Shown here: positions 33,143-39,655 of the stretch, in pieces
Layout: the number at the start of each line of letters is the position of its first letter
How positions within the stretch are numbered: position 1 is the first letter of the stretch
Source of the DNA: CAYYFV01 sp965660075
Lineage (GTDB): Bacteria; Patescibacteriota; Gracilibacteria; UBA1369; GCA-2718715
DNA: 57,810 nt
Assembly (NCBI GenBank): GCA_965660075.1
Contig: CBFHYO010000067.1
Coordinates: 1-57,810, forward strand
Direction: 5' to 3'
Position numbers and translations under genes: made by a program
Notes under the pieces: generated by a model
Told to the model about the DNA's origin: nothing
Database searches by the model: none
What the model saw: only the letters and a program-made list of their open reading frames with translations

Positions 33143-35020
33143 TTGACACATTTCCCCTCAAGATTTATAAACTTTGCTATTCTTGCAACTTTATTGTCGC
33201 TTAATACTACTGTTTTTGCTGGTTTTAACTTTATTACGAGTAATGTATCTCAAGGATCTGAATCTGTTGTAACCTTCGAGGCATCTGATTTAAATACAAT
33301 TGTCGATGTTTTTATAATTACTCCGGATTCACTCAAACTTCCCATCGATTCTTTTGTGCTTGATGGTGAATCTGTAACTCAATCCTTTACAATTAAACCT
33401 TTGTTTTTGTCTAACACTGGGTCTTATTATCTTATCGCTATTGATTCTAATTCAAACAATTTAATCGCGTCGGATTCTTTTTCTGTGACTAAAAATGGTT
33501 TTTCACTTTCGAACTTTTTTGTTGGTGGTGATGAAAATTTATTAGCCCAAGCTAATGATGAAGACGAAGAAATTGAAATTATAGCTGGAATCGAAAATCC
33601 ACGTTTTGAATTTATTGATTTTCCAGAATCAGTATCTACCTTCGAAGAAATAACTTTTACCCTTAATGCAATCAACATAGATGGAGAATTAGATACTAAT
33701 TATCTTGGAGAAATTGCATTCGAAGTTCTAGATGATCAAAATGCCACAGTTCCGACTAACTTTGAATTTACAGAAGATAATGCTGGTTCCCACCAATTTA
33801 ACACATCGATTCAGTTTACCCAAACTGGTGAACAGATTTTGCGTGTTTTTGATATTAATGATGAAACTTTAGAAGCAGCCGTAAAAGTACAAGTTGAAGA
33901 AATCCAGGTTCAAGAACAGGAATTATCCGAGATCAACTTAACTAGCCCATTGGCTGGCATATCGAACAACAACCGTGTTAATTTTACAGGCACAACTGAT
34001 GTTGGTGTAGAGGTTCGAATTCTTGAAAGTGATTCGTTATTTGACACTACTTCATCGAATGAAAATGGCGAATTTAGTTTTACAACTTCTCCATTGGCTG
34101 ATGGTGATTATAAGTTTAAAGTCCAAACAGACAACGCAGAATCAGAAGTTATAAATATTACAATAGACTCGCTTTCTGCGTCCTTGGTTGATTTTGCTTT
34201 CAATCCAGAATCAGTTGTTGCTGGCAATCAATTTGATTTGTCTTTAACTTTTGATTCCGAAGTCAATTCTGCATCTGTAATTATAAATGGTGTTCAAACA
34301 AATTTGAGTGCAACAGATAACTCTAAAAAAAGGTTTGCTGCGAGCATTGTCTCTCCTCTGTTACCAGATGAATATAATGTTTCTGTCGTTATAGTAGATA
34401 CCTTAGGTACATCTAACTCTTTTCAATTAGAATCTCCGTTGAATGTTGTGGCACCTCCAAGTGACTCCATTGTTACAGATGGCTTGGATGATGTAGATCA
34501 ATTTGTTATACCTGATTTTTCTTCTAGAGATGTTTTTGGCAACCCTCCAACAGCCCCTTCTAACTTAAATGGAACTGTTTCTGATAAAAGAGTGGATCTC
34601 AATTGGGATAGCTCTTCTGACGATTTAGGCATAGCCTTTTATACTATTAAATATGGCAAAAGCCAAAACGACCTTGGTTTATCGGTAGAAACAGCTACAG
34701 ACCAAACAACTTGGTTTATTCCAAATTTAGATGCAGATTCTACCTATTTTTTCCAAATATTTGCGATTGATTTAGATGGAAACCAATCTGTTGATGGCTC
34801 TAATGTAATAAGCCTAGATATAGGAAGACCAGAATCAACTAGCTATTATGGACAAGTCGATCCTGGTACAGATGTTATTTTAGATGATGAAGATTTAGTT
34901 ATTGGAGGGCCAGACCTAGATGGCCTCACCACTTCTGATACTGGACCATCGAATATTCTTGTAGGTTTGTTTTCATTTTTAACTGGGGGTTACTTTGTTA
35001 ATAGAAGGAATAAAGGTTAA
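33143..35020 (+). CDS. surface protein with Ig-like and Fn3 domains and a C-terminal membrane anchor
   Basis: 625 aa from the TTG at 33143, which gives a compact signal peptide (about 1-27, THFPSRF, hydrophobic core, TTVFAG); the longer frame from 33044 adds an unlikely extra hydrophobic leader. Order: Ig-like module (about 30-110), acidic linker (ANDEDEEIEIIAG), two further beta-sandwich modules, a bacterial Ig module (LTSPLAGISNNNRVNFTGTTDVG, GEFSFTTSPLADGDYKF), then fibronectin type III (PPTAPSNLNGTVSDKRVDLNW, STYFFQIFAIDLDGNQS). It ends in a membrane helix and a basic tail (ILVGLFSFLTGGYFVNRRNKG), like LPXTG-type anchors but without a clear LPXTG. An extended -10 (TGGTATAAA, ending at 33118) lies just upstream. 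Probable adhesin or receptor. Confidence 0.75.
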   Translation: MTHFPSRFINFAILATLLSLNTTVFAGFNFITSNVSQGSESVVTFEASDLNTIVDVFIITPDSLKLPIDSFVLDGESVTQSFTIKPLFLSNTGSYYLIAIDSNSNNLIASDSFSVTKNGFSLSNFFVGGDENLLAQANDEDEEIEIIAGIENPRFEFIDFPESVSTFEEITFTLNAINIDGELDTNYLGEIAFEVLDDQNATVPTNFEFTEDNAGSHQFNTSIQFTQTGEQILRVFDINDETLEAAVKVQVEEIQVQEQELSEINLTSPLAGISNNNRVNFTGTTDVGVEVRILESDSLFDTTSSNENGEFSFTTSPLADGDYKFKVQTDNAESEVINITIDSLSASLVDFAFNPESVVAGNQFDLSLTFDSEVNSASVIINGVQTNLSATDNSKKRFAASIVSPLLPDEYNVSVVIVDTLGTSNSFQLESPLNVVAPPSDSIVTDGLDDVDQFVIPDFSSRDVFGNPPTAPSNLNGTVSDKRVDLNWDSSSDDLGIAFYTIKYGKSQNDLGLSVETATDQTTWFIPNLDADSTYFFQIFAIDLDGNQSVDGSNVISLDIGRPESTSYYGQVDPGTDVILDDEDLVIGGPDLDGLTTSDTGPSNILVGLFSFLTGGYFVNRRNKG

Positions 35021-35037
35021 CTGCTCACTTTTAGCCT

Positions 35038-35217
35038 TTAGATTACTTTTTTTGCGAATCTCCAGTATTTGAGTCCGCTGTTGCCAAGCAACTCTTGGAT
35101 TTCTTCTTGGCTAAATTTTGCGAAGTCTTCTATAGTTTTTACTCCGTACAAGCCAAGTGCCTTTATTGTGTGTCGGCCGAGACCTGGAATGAATGATAGG
35201 TTTAATTTAGCTGGCAT
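35038..35217 (-). CDS. single-domain helix-hairpin-helix protein
   Basis: 59 aa from the ATG at 35217. LSFIPGLGRHTIKALGLYGVKTIEDFAKFSQEEIQELLG is one HhH unit with the DNA-backbone-binding hairpin PGLG, followed by a short helix ending in KKVI. It resembles the HhH of UvrC, RuvA and LigA but has no catalytic part. A longer frame (start TTG at 35286) would place a promoter-like sequence and a perfect palindrome inside the coding region, so the short start is preferred. UvrC in this window lacks its own HhH domain, so a supporting role in DNA repair is possible but unproven. Confidence 0.65.
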   Translation of the reverse strand: MPAKLNLSFIPGLGRHTIKALGLYGVKTIEDFAKFSQEEIQELLGNSGLKYWRFAKKVI

Positions 35218-35242
35218 ATGTTTGTTTGTTAAATCTATATTT

Positions 35243-35271
35243 ATTATAGGTGAGTTTATACTCACCATCAA
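35243..35271 (-). promoter_or_regulatory. promoter with a palindromic operator in its spacer, for the HhH gene
   Basis: On the minus strand: TTGATG (35271-35266), 17 bases, TATAAT (35248-35243). The spacer is filled by the perfect inverted repeat GGTGAGT-TTAT-ACTCACC (35249-35266). A repressor bound there would block RNA polymerase directly. Confidence 0.6.
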
Positions 35272-35287
35272 GTCTATTATTTTCAAT

Positions 35288-35316
35288 TTGCTTGCATGAT
35301 TAAATAAATATATAAT
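35288..35316 (+). promoter_or_regulatory. promoter for the yggT-like gene and cysS
   Basis: TTGCTT at 35288-35293, 17 bases, TATAAT at 35311-35316; about 20 bases to the ATG at 35337. Confidence 0.6.
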
Positions 35317-35336
35317 TGCTTCATGTAATTATATTT

Positions 35337-35597
35337 ATGCAAAAGCAGATTATCTTTTTTATTAGCGTGTTTTCTCAGTTATATAGCTTTCTAATTTTTT
35401 TTAGAATTATTCTTTCTTGGATTCCAACTCGACCAAACAACCTAACTCGCTTTGTTTCAGATGTAACCGACCCTTTTTTATTGCTATGTAGAAGAATTCT
35501 TCCTCCGATAGCAATGATTGATTTTTCACCTATTTTAGCTTTATTTGCAATTGATTTAATTTCTTATTTTCTTATTTCTTTAATAACAAGTATATAA
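35337..35597 (+). CDS. YggT-family membrane protein
   Basis: 86 aa with two membrane helices around the family signature FRIILSWIPTRPNNLTRFVSDVTDPFLLLCRRILPP, then IDFSPILALFAIDLISYFL. YggT proteins are small inner-membrane proteins often linked to cell division or osmotic stress; the precise role is unsettled. The gene ends one base before cysS, so the two form an operon. Confidence 0.88.
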   Translation: MQKQIIFFISVFSQLYSFLIFFRIILSWIPTRPNNLTRFVSDVTDPFLLLCRRILPPIAMIDFSPILALFAIDLISYFLISLITSI

Positions 35598-35598
35598 A

Positions 35599-36996
35599 AT
35601 GAAACTATTTGACACCTTTGATGCTCGAATCAAAGAATTTGTACCTACTAACGATGAATTTGTTTCTTTTTATGTGTGTGGTGCCACCCCATACGATTCG
35701 CCACATGTCGGGCATCTTCTAAGCATGCTTAGATACGACTTGATTCGTCGCTTTTTAATATACAAAGATTACAAAGTTAAATTTGTAACCAACTTTACCG
35801 ATATCGATGATAAAACAATCAAAAAAGGCTTGGCCGAAGGAGTTGATTTTTCTGCAATTGCAAAGAGATACATTCCAGAATACATGGCTGCCTTTGAAAA
35901 ACTAAGATTGCATCCAGACACTAAATTTATTCGTGCGACTGACTACATTGATCAAATTCTTGCTCAAACAAGAATTTTAATGCAAAAAGGATTTGCTTAT
36001 CAAATAGATGATGGGATTTATTTTGAAGTGTCTAAATTTCCAGATTATGGAAAACTTGCTAAGCGTGATTTAGAATCTCAAATAGCTGGTGCCAGAGTCG
36101 AAGTTAACTCACAAAAAAAAGCACCGGAAGATTTTGTATTATGGAAATTTGCCAAAGAAAACGAACCATCTTGGATGGATCCTGTAAACCAGATTCCAAA
36201 TGGTAGACCAGGCTGGCATTTAGAATGCTCTGCAATGATTTATGATCAATTTTTAGGTGAAACTATCGATATTCACGGAGGTGGAAGCGATCTTATTTTC
36301 CCTCATCACGAGTGTGAAATTGCTCAGTCCGAATGTGCATTTGATAATAAAATGGTAAACCACTGGCTACATAATGGTTTACTAAATATATCTGGTGATA
36401 AAATGTCTAAGAGTTTAGGTAACTTTTTTTCACTTGAGTCACTTCTAGCAAATTATTCTGCTAATGTTATTAGATATTACTTTACTTCTACTCATTATAG
36501 AGCTCCATTGAATTTCTCGAAAGAATCTTTTGATGCTGCTATGTCTTCTCTACAAACAATACAAAACACAGTTGATAGATTGAATTCCAATCTAGCTCAA
36601 GAAAAATTCTCAGACACAACAATCAATTCTGAAACTATTCAAACTTTACTTGAAGAATTTACTGCGTTTCTTGAAAACGATATAGATGTTTCTGGTGCCT
36701 TATCTAAAGTATTTGAACTTTCGAGTTTAGTTAATTCTACATTAGACTCTTGTGCTATTTCTAAAGAATCAATATTGGAACTTTTAGATTTTTACCAAAA
36801 GTTTGATTCTATTTTTGCAGTTCTAAATCTTAATCCTCTTGTGCTCGATCCAGAGTTAAAAGAGATGCTCGAAAAAAGATTAAAAGCTCGCCAAGCACGA
36901 GACTTTAAACAAGCCGACTCCCTCAGAAGCAAAATCGAAAAACGAGGAGTGATTATTCTAGATACTAAAGATGGTTACGATATTAAATTTAATTAA
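35599..36996 (+). CDS. cysS: cysteinyl-tRNA synthetase
   Basis: Charges tRNA-Cys with cysteine. 465 aa, normal length. The class I HIGH motif appears as PHVGH in YVCGATPYDSPHVGHLLSM, the KMSKS motif in ISGDKMSKSLGNFF. Zinc ligands: Cys in VCG near residue 28, Cys in GWHLECSAM, His and Cys in FPHHECEIAQSE. The C-terminal helical domain ends in KQADSLRSKIEKRGVIILDTKDG, typical of CysS. The stop codon overlaps the murC stop (convergent), and its terminator appears to sit within murC at 37035-37059. Confidence 0.97.
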   Translation: MKLFDTFDARIKEFVPTNDEFVSFYVCGATPYDSPHVGHLLSMLRYDLIRRFLIYKDYKVKFVTNFTDIDDKTIKKGLAEGVDFSAIAKRYIPEYMAAFEKLRLHPDTKFIRATDYIDQILAQTRILMQKGFAYQIDDGIYFEVSKFPDYGKLAKRDLESQIAGARVEVNSQKKAPEDFVLWKFAKENEPSWMDPVNQIPNGRPGWHLECSAMIYDQFLGETIDIHGGGSDLIFPHHECEIAQSECAFDNKMVNHWLHNGLLNISGDKMSKSLGNFFSLESLLANYSANVIRYYFTSTHYRAPLNFSKESFDAAMSSLQTIQNTVDRLNSNLAQEKFSDTTINSETIQTLLEEFTAFLENDIDVSGALSKVFELSSLVNSTLDSCAISKESILELLDFYQKFDSIFAVLNLNPLVLDPELKEMLEKRLKARQARDFKQADSLRSKIEKRGVIILDTKDGYDIKFN

Positions 36997-38288
36997 TAGT
37001 AATCTATGATTTTAGTAATATTACCGGCTCCCATAACCATGACAATGTCATGGTTTTTTGTTAACTCAGCAAATTTCAGCTTACAATTATCTATAGATTC
37101 TCCATTAAAAATGTTTGGGTGTTCTATATTTGCAATTAGTTTATCGGTATTCATTTGTAATTTGTCCTCGAGAGTATCTCGAGCATCGTAAATATCTGGG
37201 ATTATTACTGTATCTGCATTGTTAAATGCGTCTTTAAACAGAGGTAAAGTTTGAATGGTTCTGTTATACTGATGAGGCTGAAAAAACAAGCAAATTTTGC
37301 TATCTGGGTGCTTTTCTCTTAAGGCTTGCAATGTCACTTTCACCTCCGTTGGGTGATGGCCATAATCGGTGTAGATAGTTTGGCTTTCTGTCTGAGATAC
37401 AACCTCCATTCGACGTGCCGAATGAGTAAAATCTAAAATAGCTGTATTAAAATCACTTTCATTAATACCTAACTTTTCACAAATGTGTTTTACACCGAGT
37501 GCATTTGTACGATTGTGATCACCAGTTATCGATAGAGTGAGCGAATGAGACTGGGATTGGGAGTATTTAATGTCGATATTTGTTAAGCTCTCTGCCAATT
37601 TTAAATCAATATTAACAATATTAAATTGTGACTTATCTAAAAGTTTTTGGAAAGTTTCTAGGTATTGCTCTTTGCTTGTAAAGAAATCAAAATGATCCCA
37701 CTCAACATTGGTTGTTAAATTGATATATGGATTATAATTTAAAAAGGCATCCATATACTCACAAGCTTCGACAACAAATATATCTGAAGCATTATCTATG
37801 TGATAATTTTTATATCCTATACTTACTACATCTGTACCAATAATGGCATTAAATGGGATTTTTAGTTTATCTAAAACGGTAACAAGCATTGCTGTAGATG
37901 TGGATTTTCCGTGGGTACCGCTAATTGTAATAACCTTTTTGTAGCCATGTAGTAGCATACCAACTGCTTGTGGGTATGTGATTACAGGTATGTTTAACTC
38001 AAGAGCTTTTTGTAACTCTGGATTATCACTTGGAATTTCTTGTGTGATAATAACTAGCTGAGTGTCTTTAGATAGATTTTCTTGATTGTGAAGATTTATC
38101 AAGACTCCTTTGTCTTGAAGTTTTTTTGTTTGTTTATTAAATGCATTGGTGGAACCTGTAATGTCAATCTCTTTTGAATGTAGGATATGTGCAAGTGCAG
38201 ATAGACCAATACCACTTATTCCAATTATGTGAATTTTTTTGAAACTTTCGATATTTTTGTTTAGAATAGAAGTGTCTTTTAAATACAT
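36993..38288 (-). CDS. murC: UDP-N-acetylmuramate--L-alanine ligase
   Basis: MurC adds the first amino acid (L-Ala) to UDP-MurNAc in peptidoglycan synthesis. 431 aa. The N-terminal Rossmann segment has HIIGISGIGLSALA and VIITQEIPSDNPEL; the ATP loop is ISGTHGKST (residues 124-130); further motifs are VEACEYMDAFLNYNP, NVEWDHFDFF, HSARRMEVV, YTDYGHHPTEVKVTL and FQPHQYNRT. Close to the C-terminus VMVMGAGNITKI matches the family (VxxMGAGDI). The start ATG is 2 bases from the divergent divIC-like gene and no other start fits. Confidence 0.96.
   Translation of the reverse strand: MYLKDTSILNKNIESFKKIHIIGISGIGLSALAHILHSKEIDITGSTNAFNKQTKKLQDKGVLINLHNQENLSKDTQLVIITQEIPSDNPELQKALELNIPVITYPQAVGMLLHGYKKVITISGTHGKSTSTAMLVTVLDKLKIPFNAIIGTDVVSIGYKNYHIDNASDIFVVEACEYMDAFLNYNPYINLTTNVEWDHFDFFTSKEQYLETFQKLLDKSQFNIVNIDLKLAESLTNIDIKYSQSQSHSLTLSITGDHNRTNALGVKHICEKLGINESDFNTAILDFTHSARRMEVVSQTESQTIYTDYGHHPTEVKVTLQALREKHPDSKICLFFQPHQYNRTIQTLPLFKDAFNNADTVIIPDIYDARDTLEDKLQMNTDKLIANIEHPNIFNGESIDNCKLKFAELTKNHDIVMVMGAGNITKIIDYY
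37035..37059 (+). terminator. cysS terminator embedded in murC coding sequence
   Basis: Stem AACCATGAC (37035-37043), loop AAT, stem GTCATGGTT (37047-37055), then a T run to 37059 on the plus strand. It lies about 40 bases past the cysS stop, wholly within the murC codons for NHDIVMV. Confidence 0.72.
38239..38267 (+). promoter_or_regulatory. promoter for the divIC-like gene, inside the start of murC
   Basis: TTGAAA at 38239-38244, 17 bases, TAGAAT at 38262-38267; about 17 bases to the ATG at 38291. The whole promoter is murC coding DNA on the other strand. Confidence 0.6.
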
Positions 38289-38290
38289 AT

Positions 38291-38674
38291 ATGCAATTTA
38301 ATCAAGGTCGTCTAATTTTGATCTTAGAATTGTTTATTGCTCTATACATGCTAACAAGTTTAGCAATCACAGAGTATAAAAATTATAATATAGAAAAATA
38401 TATTGCGCAATTCGAGCTTTCTAATCAAGAGTTATCACTCGAAAATGACAAACTTCAAACGCAATTTGATTATTTTACCTCCAAACAATATCAAGAAAAA
38501 ATTGCCAAACAAAATTTTGGCTTAGCTAAACCTGGTGAAAAGGTTTTAGTTGTTATGGAAGATGATCTAATTTCTGATTCTGAAAAATTCAAACAAGAAT
38601 TAACAGCTCAAAAAATAGACTTTTACGTATCTTTACCAAACTTTCAAAAATGGTTTTATTTCTATTTTAAATAA
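38291..38674 (+). CDS. septum formation initiator (FtsB/DivIC-like) protein
   Basis: 127 aa. A single membrane helix (about 8-28, LILILELFIALYMLTSLAI) is followed by a coiled coil (IEKYIAQFELSNQELSLENDKLQTQFDYF) and the family end-motif YQEKIAKQNFGLAKPGEKVLVV (family: ..E..AREkLGlvkPGE.v..i). FtsB/DivIC links FtsL and FtsQ/DivIB in the divisome. The last 45 residues are an extension not typical of the family. It is paired head to head with murC. Confidence 0.85.
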   Translation: MQFNQGRLILILELFIALYMLTSLAITEYKNYNIEKYIAQFELSNQELSLENDKLQTQFDYFTSKQYQEKIAKQNFGLAKPGEKVLVVMEDDLISDSEKFKQELTAQKIDFYVSLPNFQKWFYFYFK

Positions 38675-38679
38675 ATCTC

Positions 38680-38708
38680 TTGATTTCGAGTATTTATTTT
38701 ATTAAATT
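38680..38708 (+). promoter_or_regulatory. promoter for tRNA-Met
   Basis: TTGATT at 38680-38685, 17 bases, TAAATT at 38703-38708, continuing ATACG. The same hexamers, spacing and a 17-base core occur in front of ribE (2901-2929). The tRNA starts at 38725. Confidence 0.55.
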
Positions 38709-38724
38709 ATACGTACAAAAAAGT

Positions 38725-38801
38725 GGCAGGATAGCTCAGTTGGTTAGAGCACAGGACTCATAAGCCTGGGGTCATGGGTTCAAATCCCATTCCTGCTACC
38801 A
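38725..38801 (+). tRNA. tRNA with CAT anticodon (elongator tRNA-Met or tRNA-Ile2)
   Basis: 77 bases with encoded CCA. D-arm GCTCAGTTGGTTAGAGC, anticodon loop CTCATAA (anticodon CAT), T-arm with GGTTCAAATCC. The acceptor stem has a G-U first pair, and the anticodon stem (CAGGA/GCCTG) has an A-G mismatch next to the loop. It lacks the three G-C pairs of initiator tRNA. The overall pattern resembles elongator Met, but Ile2 (lysidine-modified CAU) cannot be excluded by eye. Confidence 0.9.
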
Positions 38802-39163
38802 TTTTTATTGTCTAGATAGTTCTGTAATATATACTGTGCTGCGGCTTGGTCTTTATCTGCGTCTGGATTTAACTCTAAGGCTCTAAAGGTAGAATAATCT
38901 TCGTTTACCTCTGTTACTTCCAAATCAAGATTGCTACAATACTTTTGAGACCACACACTTGAATCAAAGTGCTTGGATGGATACAAATTTTTACCAATAA
39001 TTATCTCTCCTACTTCGTGTTCTTTGATAATGTCTTTGATTTTTTGCTCTAATTGATCGTCTGTTTTTAATGTCACAAAACAAAAGGCGATAGTTTGTGT
39101 TCTATCGCTTATTGCAAATCCTGTTTTTTTACTACCGGGGTCTATGGCTAAAATCTTTTTCAT
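38780..39163 (-). CDS. ruvX: RuvX/YqgF-type Holliday-junction resolvase-like protein
   Basis: 127 aa. RNase H-like fold: ILAIDPGSKKTGFAISD (first catalytic Asp), EIIIGKNLYP where the family has IVVGLP, LEVTEVNEDYSTFRA (second acidic site), DKDQAAAQYILQNYL (third Asp and typical helix end). YqgF acts in 16S rRNA 5'-end processing and has been proposed as a resolvase. The natural domain ends at QNYL; the reading continues NKNGSRNGI through the complement of the tRNA-Met 3' end and stops at a TGA formed by the tRNA T-loop. A terminator-like hairpin lies directly in front of the start. Confidence 0.88.
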   Translation of the reverse strand: MKKILAIDPGSKKTGFAISDRTQTIAFCFVTLKTDDQLEQKIKDIIKEHEVGEIIIGKNLYPSKHFDSSVWSQKYCSNLDLEVTEVNEDYSTFRALELNPDADKDQAAAQYILQNYLDNKNGSRNGI

Positions 39164-39170
39164 AATAAAA

Positions 39171-39189
39171 AAGAGCTGGTTAAGCTCTT
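39171..39189 (-). terminator. intrinsic terminator (or attenuator) between rplI and ruvX
   Basis: Stem AAGAGCT (39171-39177) and AGCTCTT (39183-39189), 5-base loop, then on the minus strand TTTTTT and the ruvX ATG a few bases later. The stem includes part of the rplI stop codon. Confidence 0.68.
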
Positions 39190-39640
39190 ATTCAGTAATT
39201 CCTGATACTTTGATTTTACCTTGAGCAACTTGATCGAAACCAAAGTTGATAACTAGGTCGAATGCACCTTCTTCTTTGATGTTACCATCGAATTTAAGCG
39301 TATCTGGACCAAGATTGATATTGAAATCTTTTTGAATAGATTCTAGTACCATTTCTTTAGAAACTTTAGAGTAAAGTTTTCCTTTTTTATTTAGTTTACC
39401 GCTTACATTAACAGTTTTACCATTTAATGCAGTAAATCTAGAAACAGCTTCTTGTTTTTTCACTTCGTTTTCTTTTGCAATTTGAGCTTCTACTTCTTGT
39501 GCTCTTTCAAGTAGAGTTGGAGTAGCAATAGCAGCTAAATCTTTAGGACCTAGGAAATTTCTAAAATATCCAGGTTTAACGTTTACCAATTGTCCTTTTC
39601 TTCCAAGTTTTGGAATGTCGGTGTTAAGTATTACTTTCAT
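39188..39640 (-). CDS. rplI: 50S ribosomal protein L9
   Basis: 150 aa, full length. N-terminal domain MKVILNTDIPKLGRKGQLVNVKPGYFRNFLGPKDLAAIAT matches the L9 signature (GxxGxxVxVxxGYxRNxLxPxxxAxxA), followed by the long connecting helix (LLERAQEVEAQIAKENEVKKQEA) and a C-terminal rRNA-binding domain (KLNKKGKLYSKVSKEMVLESI). Reported to be missing from several CPR lineages, so its presence is a lineage clue. Confidence 0.96.
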   Translation of the reverse strand: MKVILNTDIPKLGRKGQLVNVKPGYFRNFLGPKDLAAIATPTLLERAQEVEAQIAKENEVKKQEAVSRFTALNGKTVNVSGKLNKKGKLYSKVSKEMVLESIQKDFNINLGPDTLKFDGNIKEEGAFDLVINFGFDQVAQGKIKVSGITE

Positions 39641-39655
39641 TAGAATATAAGTTAA

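Noticed and set aside
35218..35286. Longer N-terminus for the HhH protein
   Set aside because: The extra codons coincide with a consensus-like promoter and a perfect palindrome, which is better explained as regulation.
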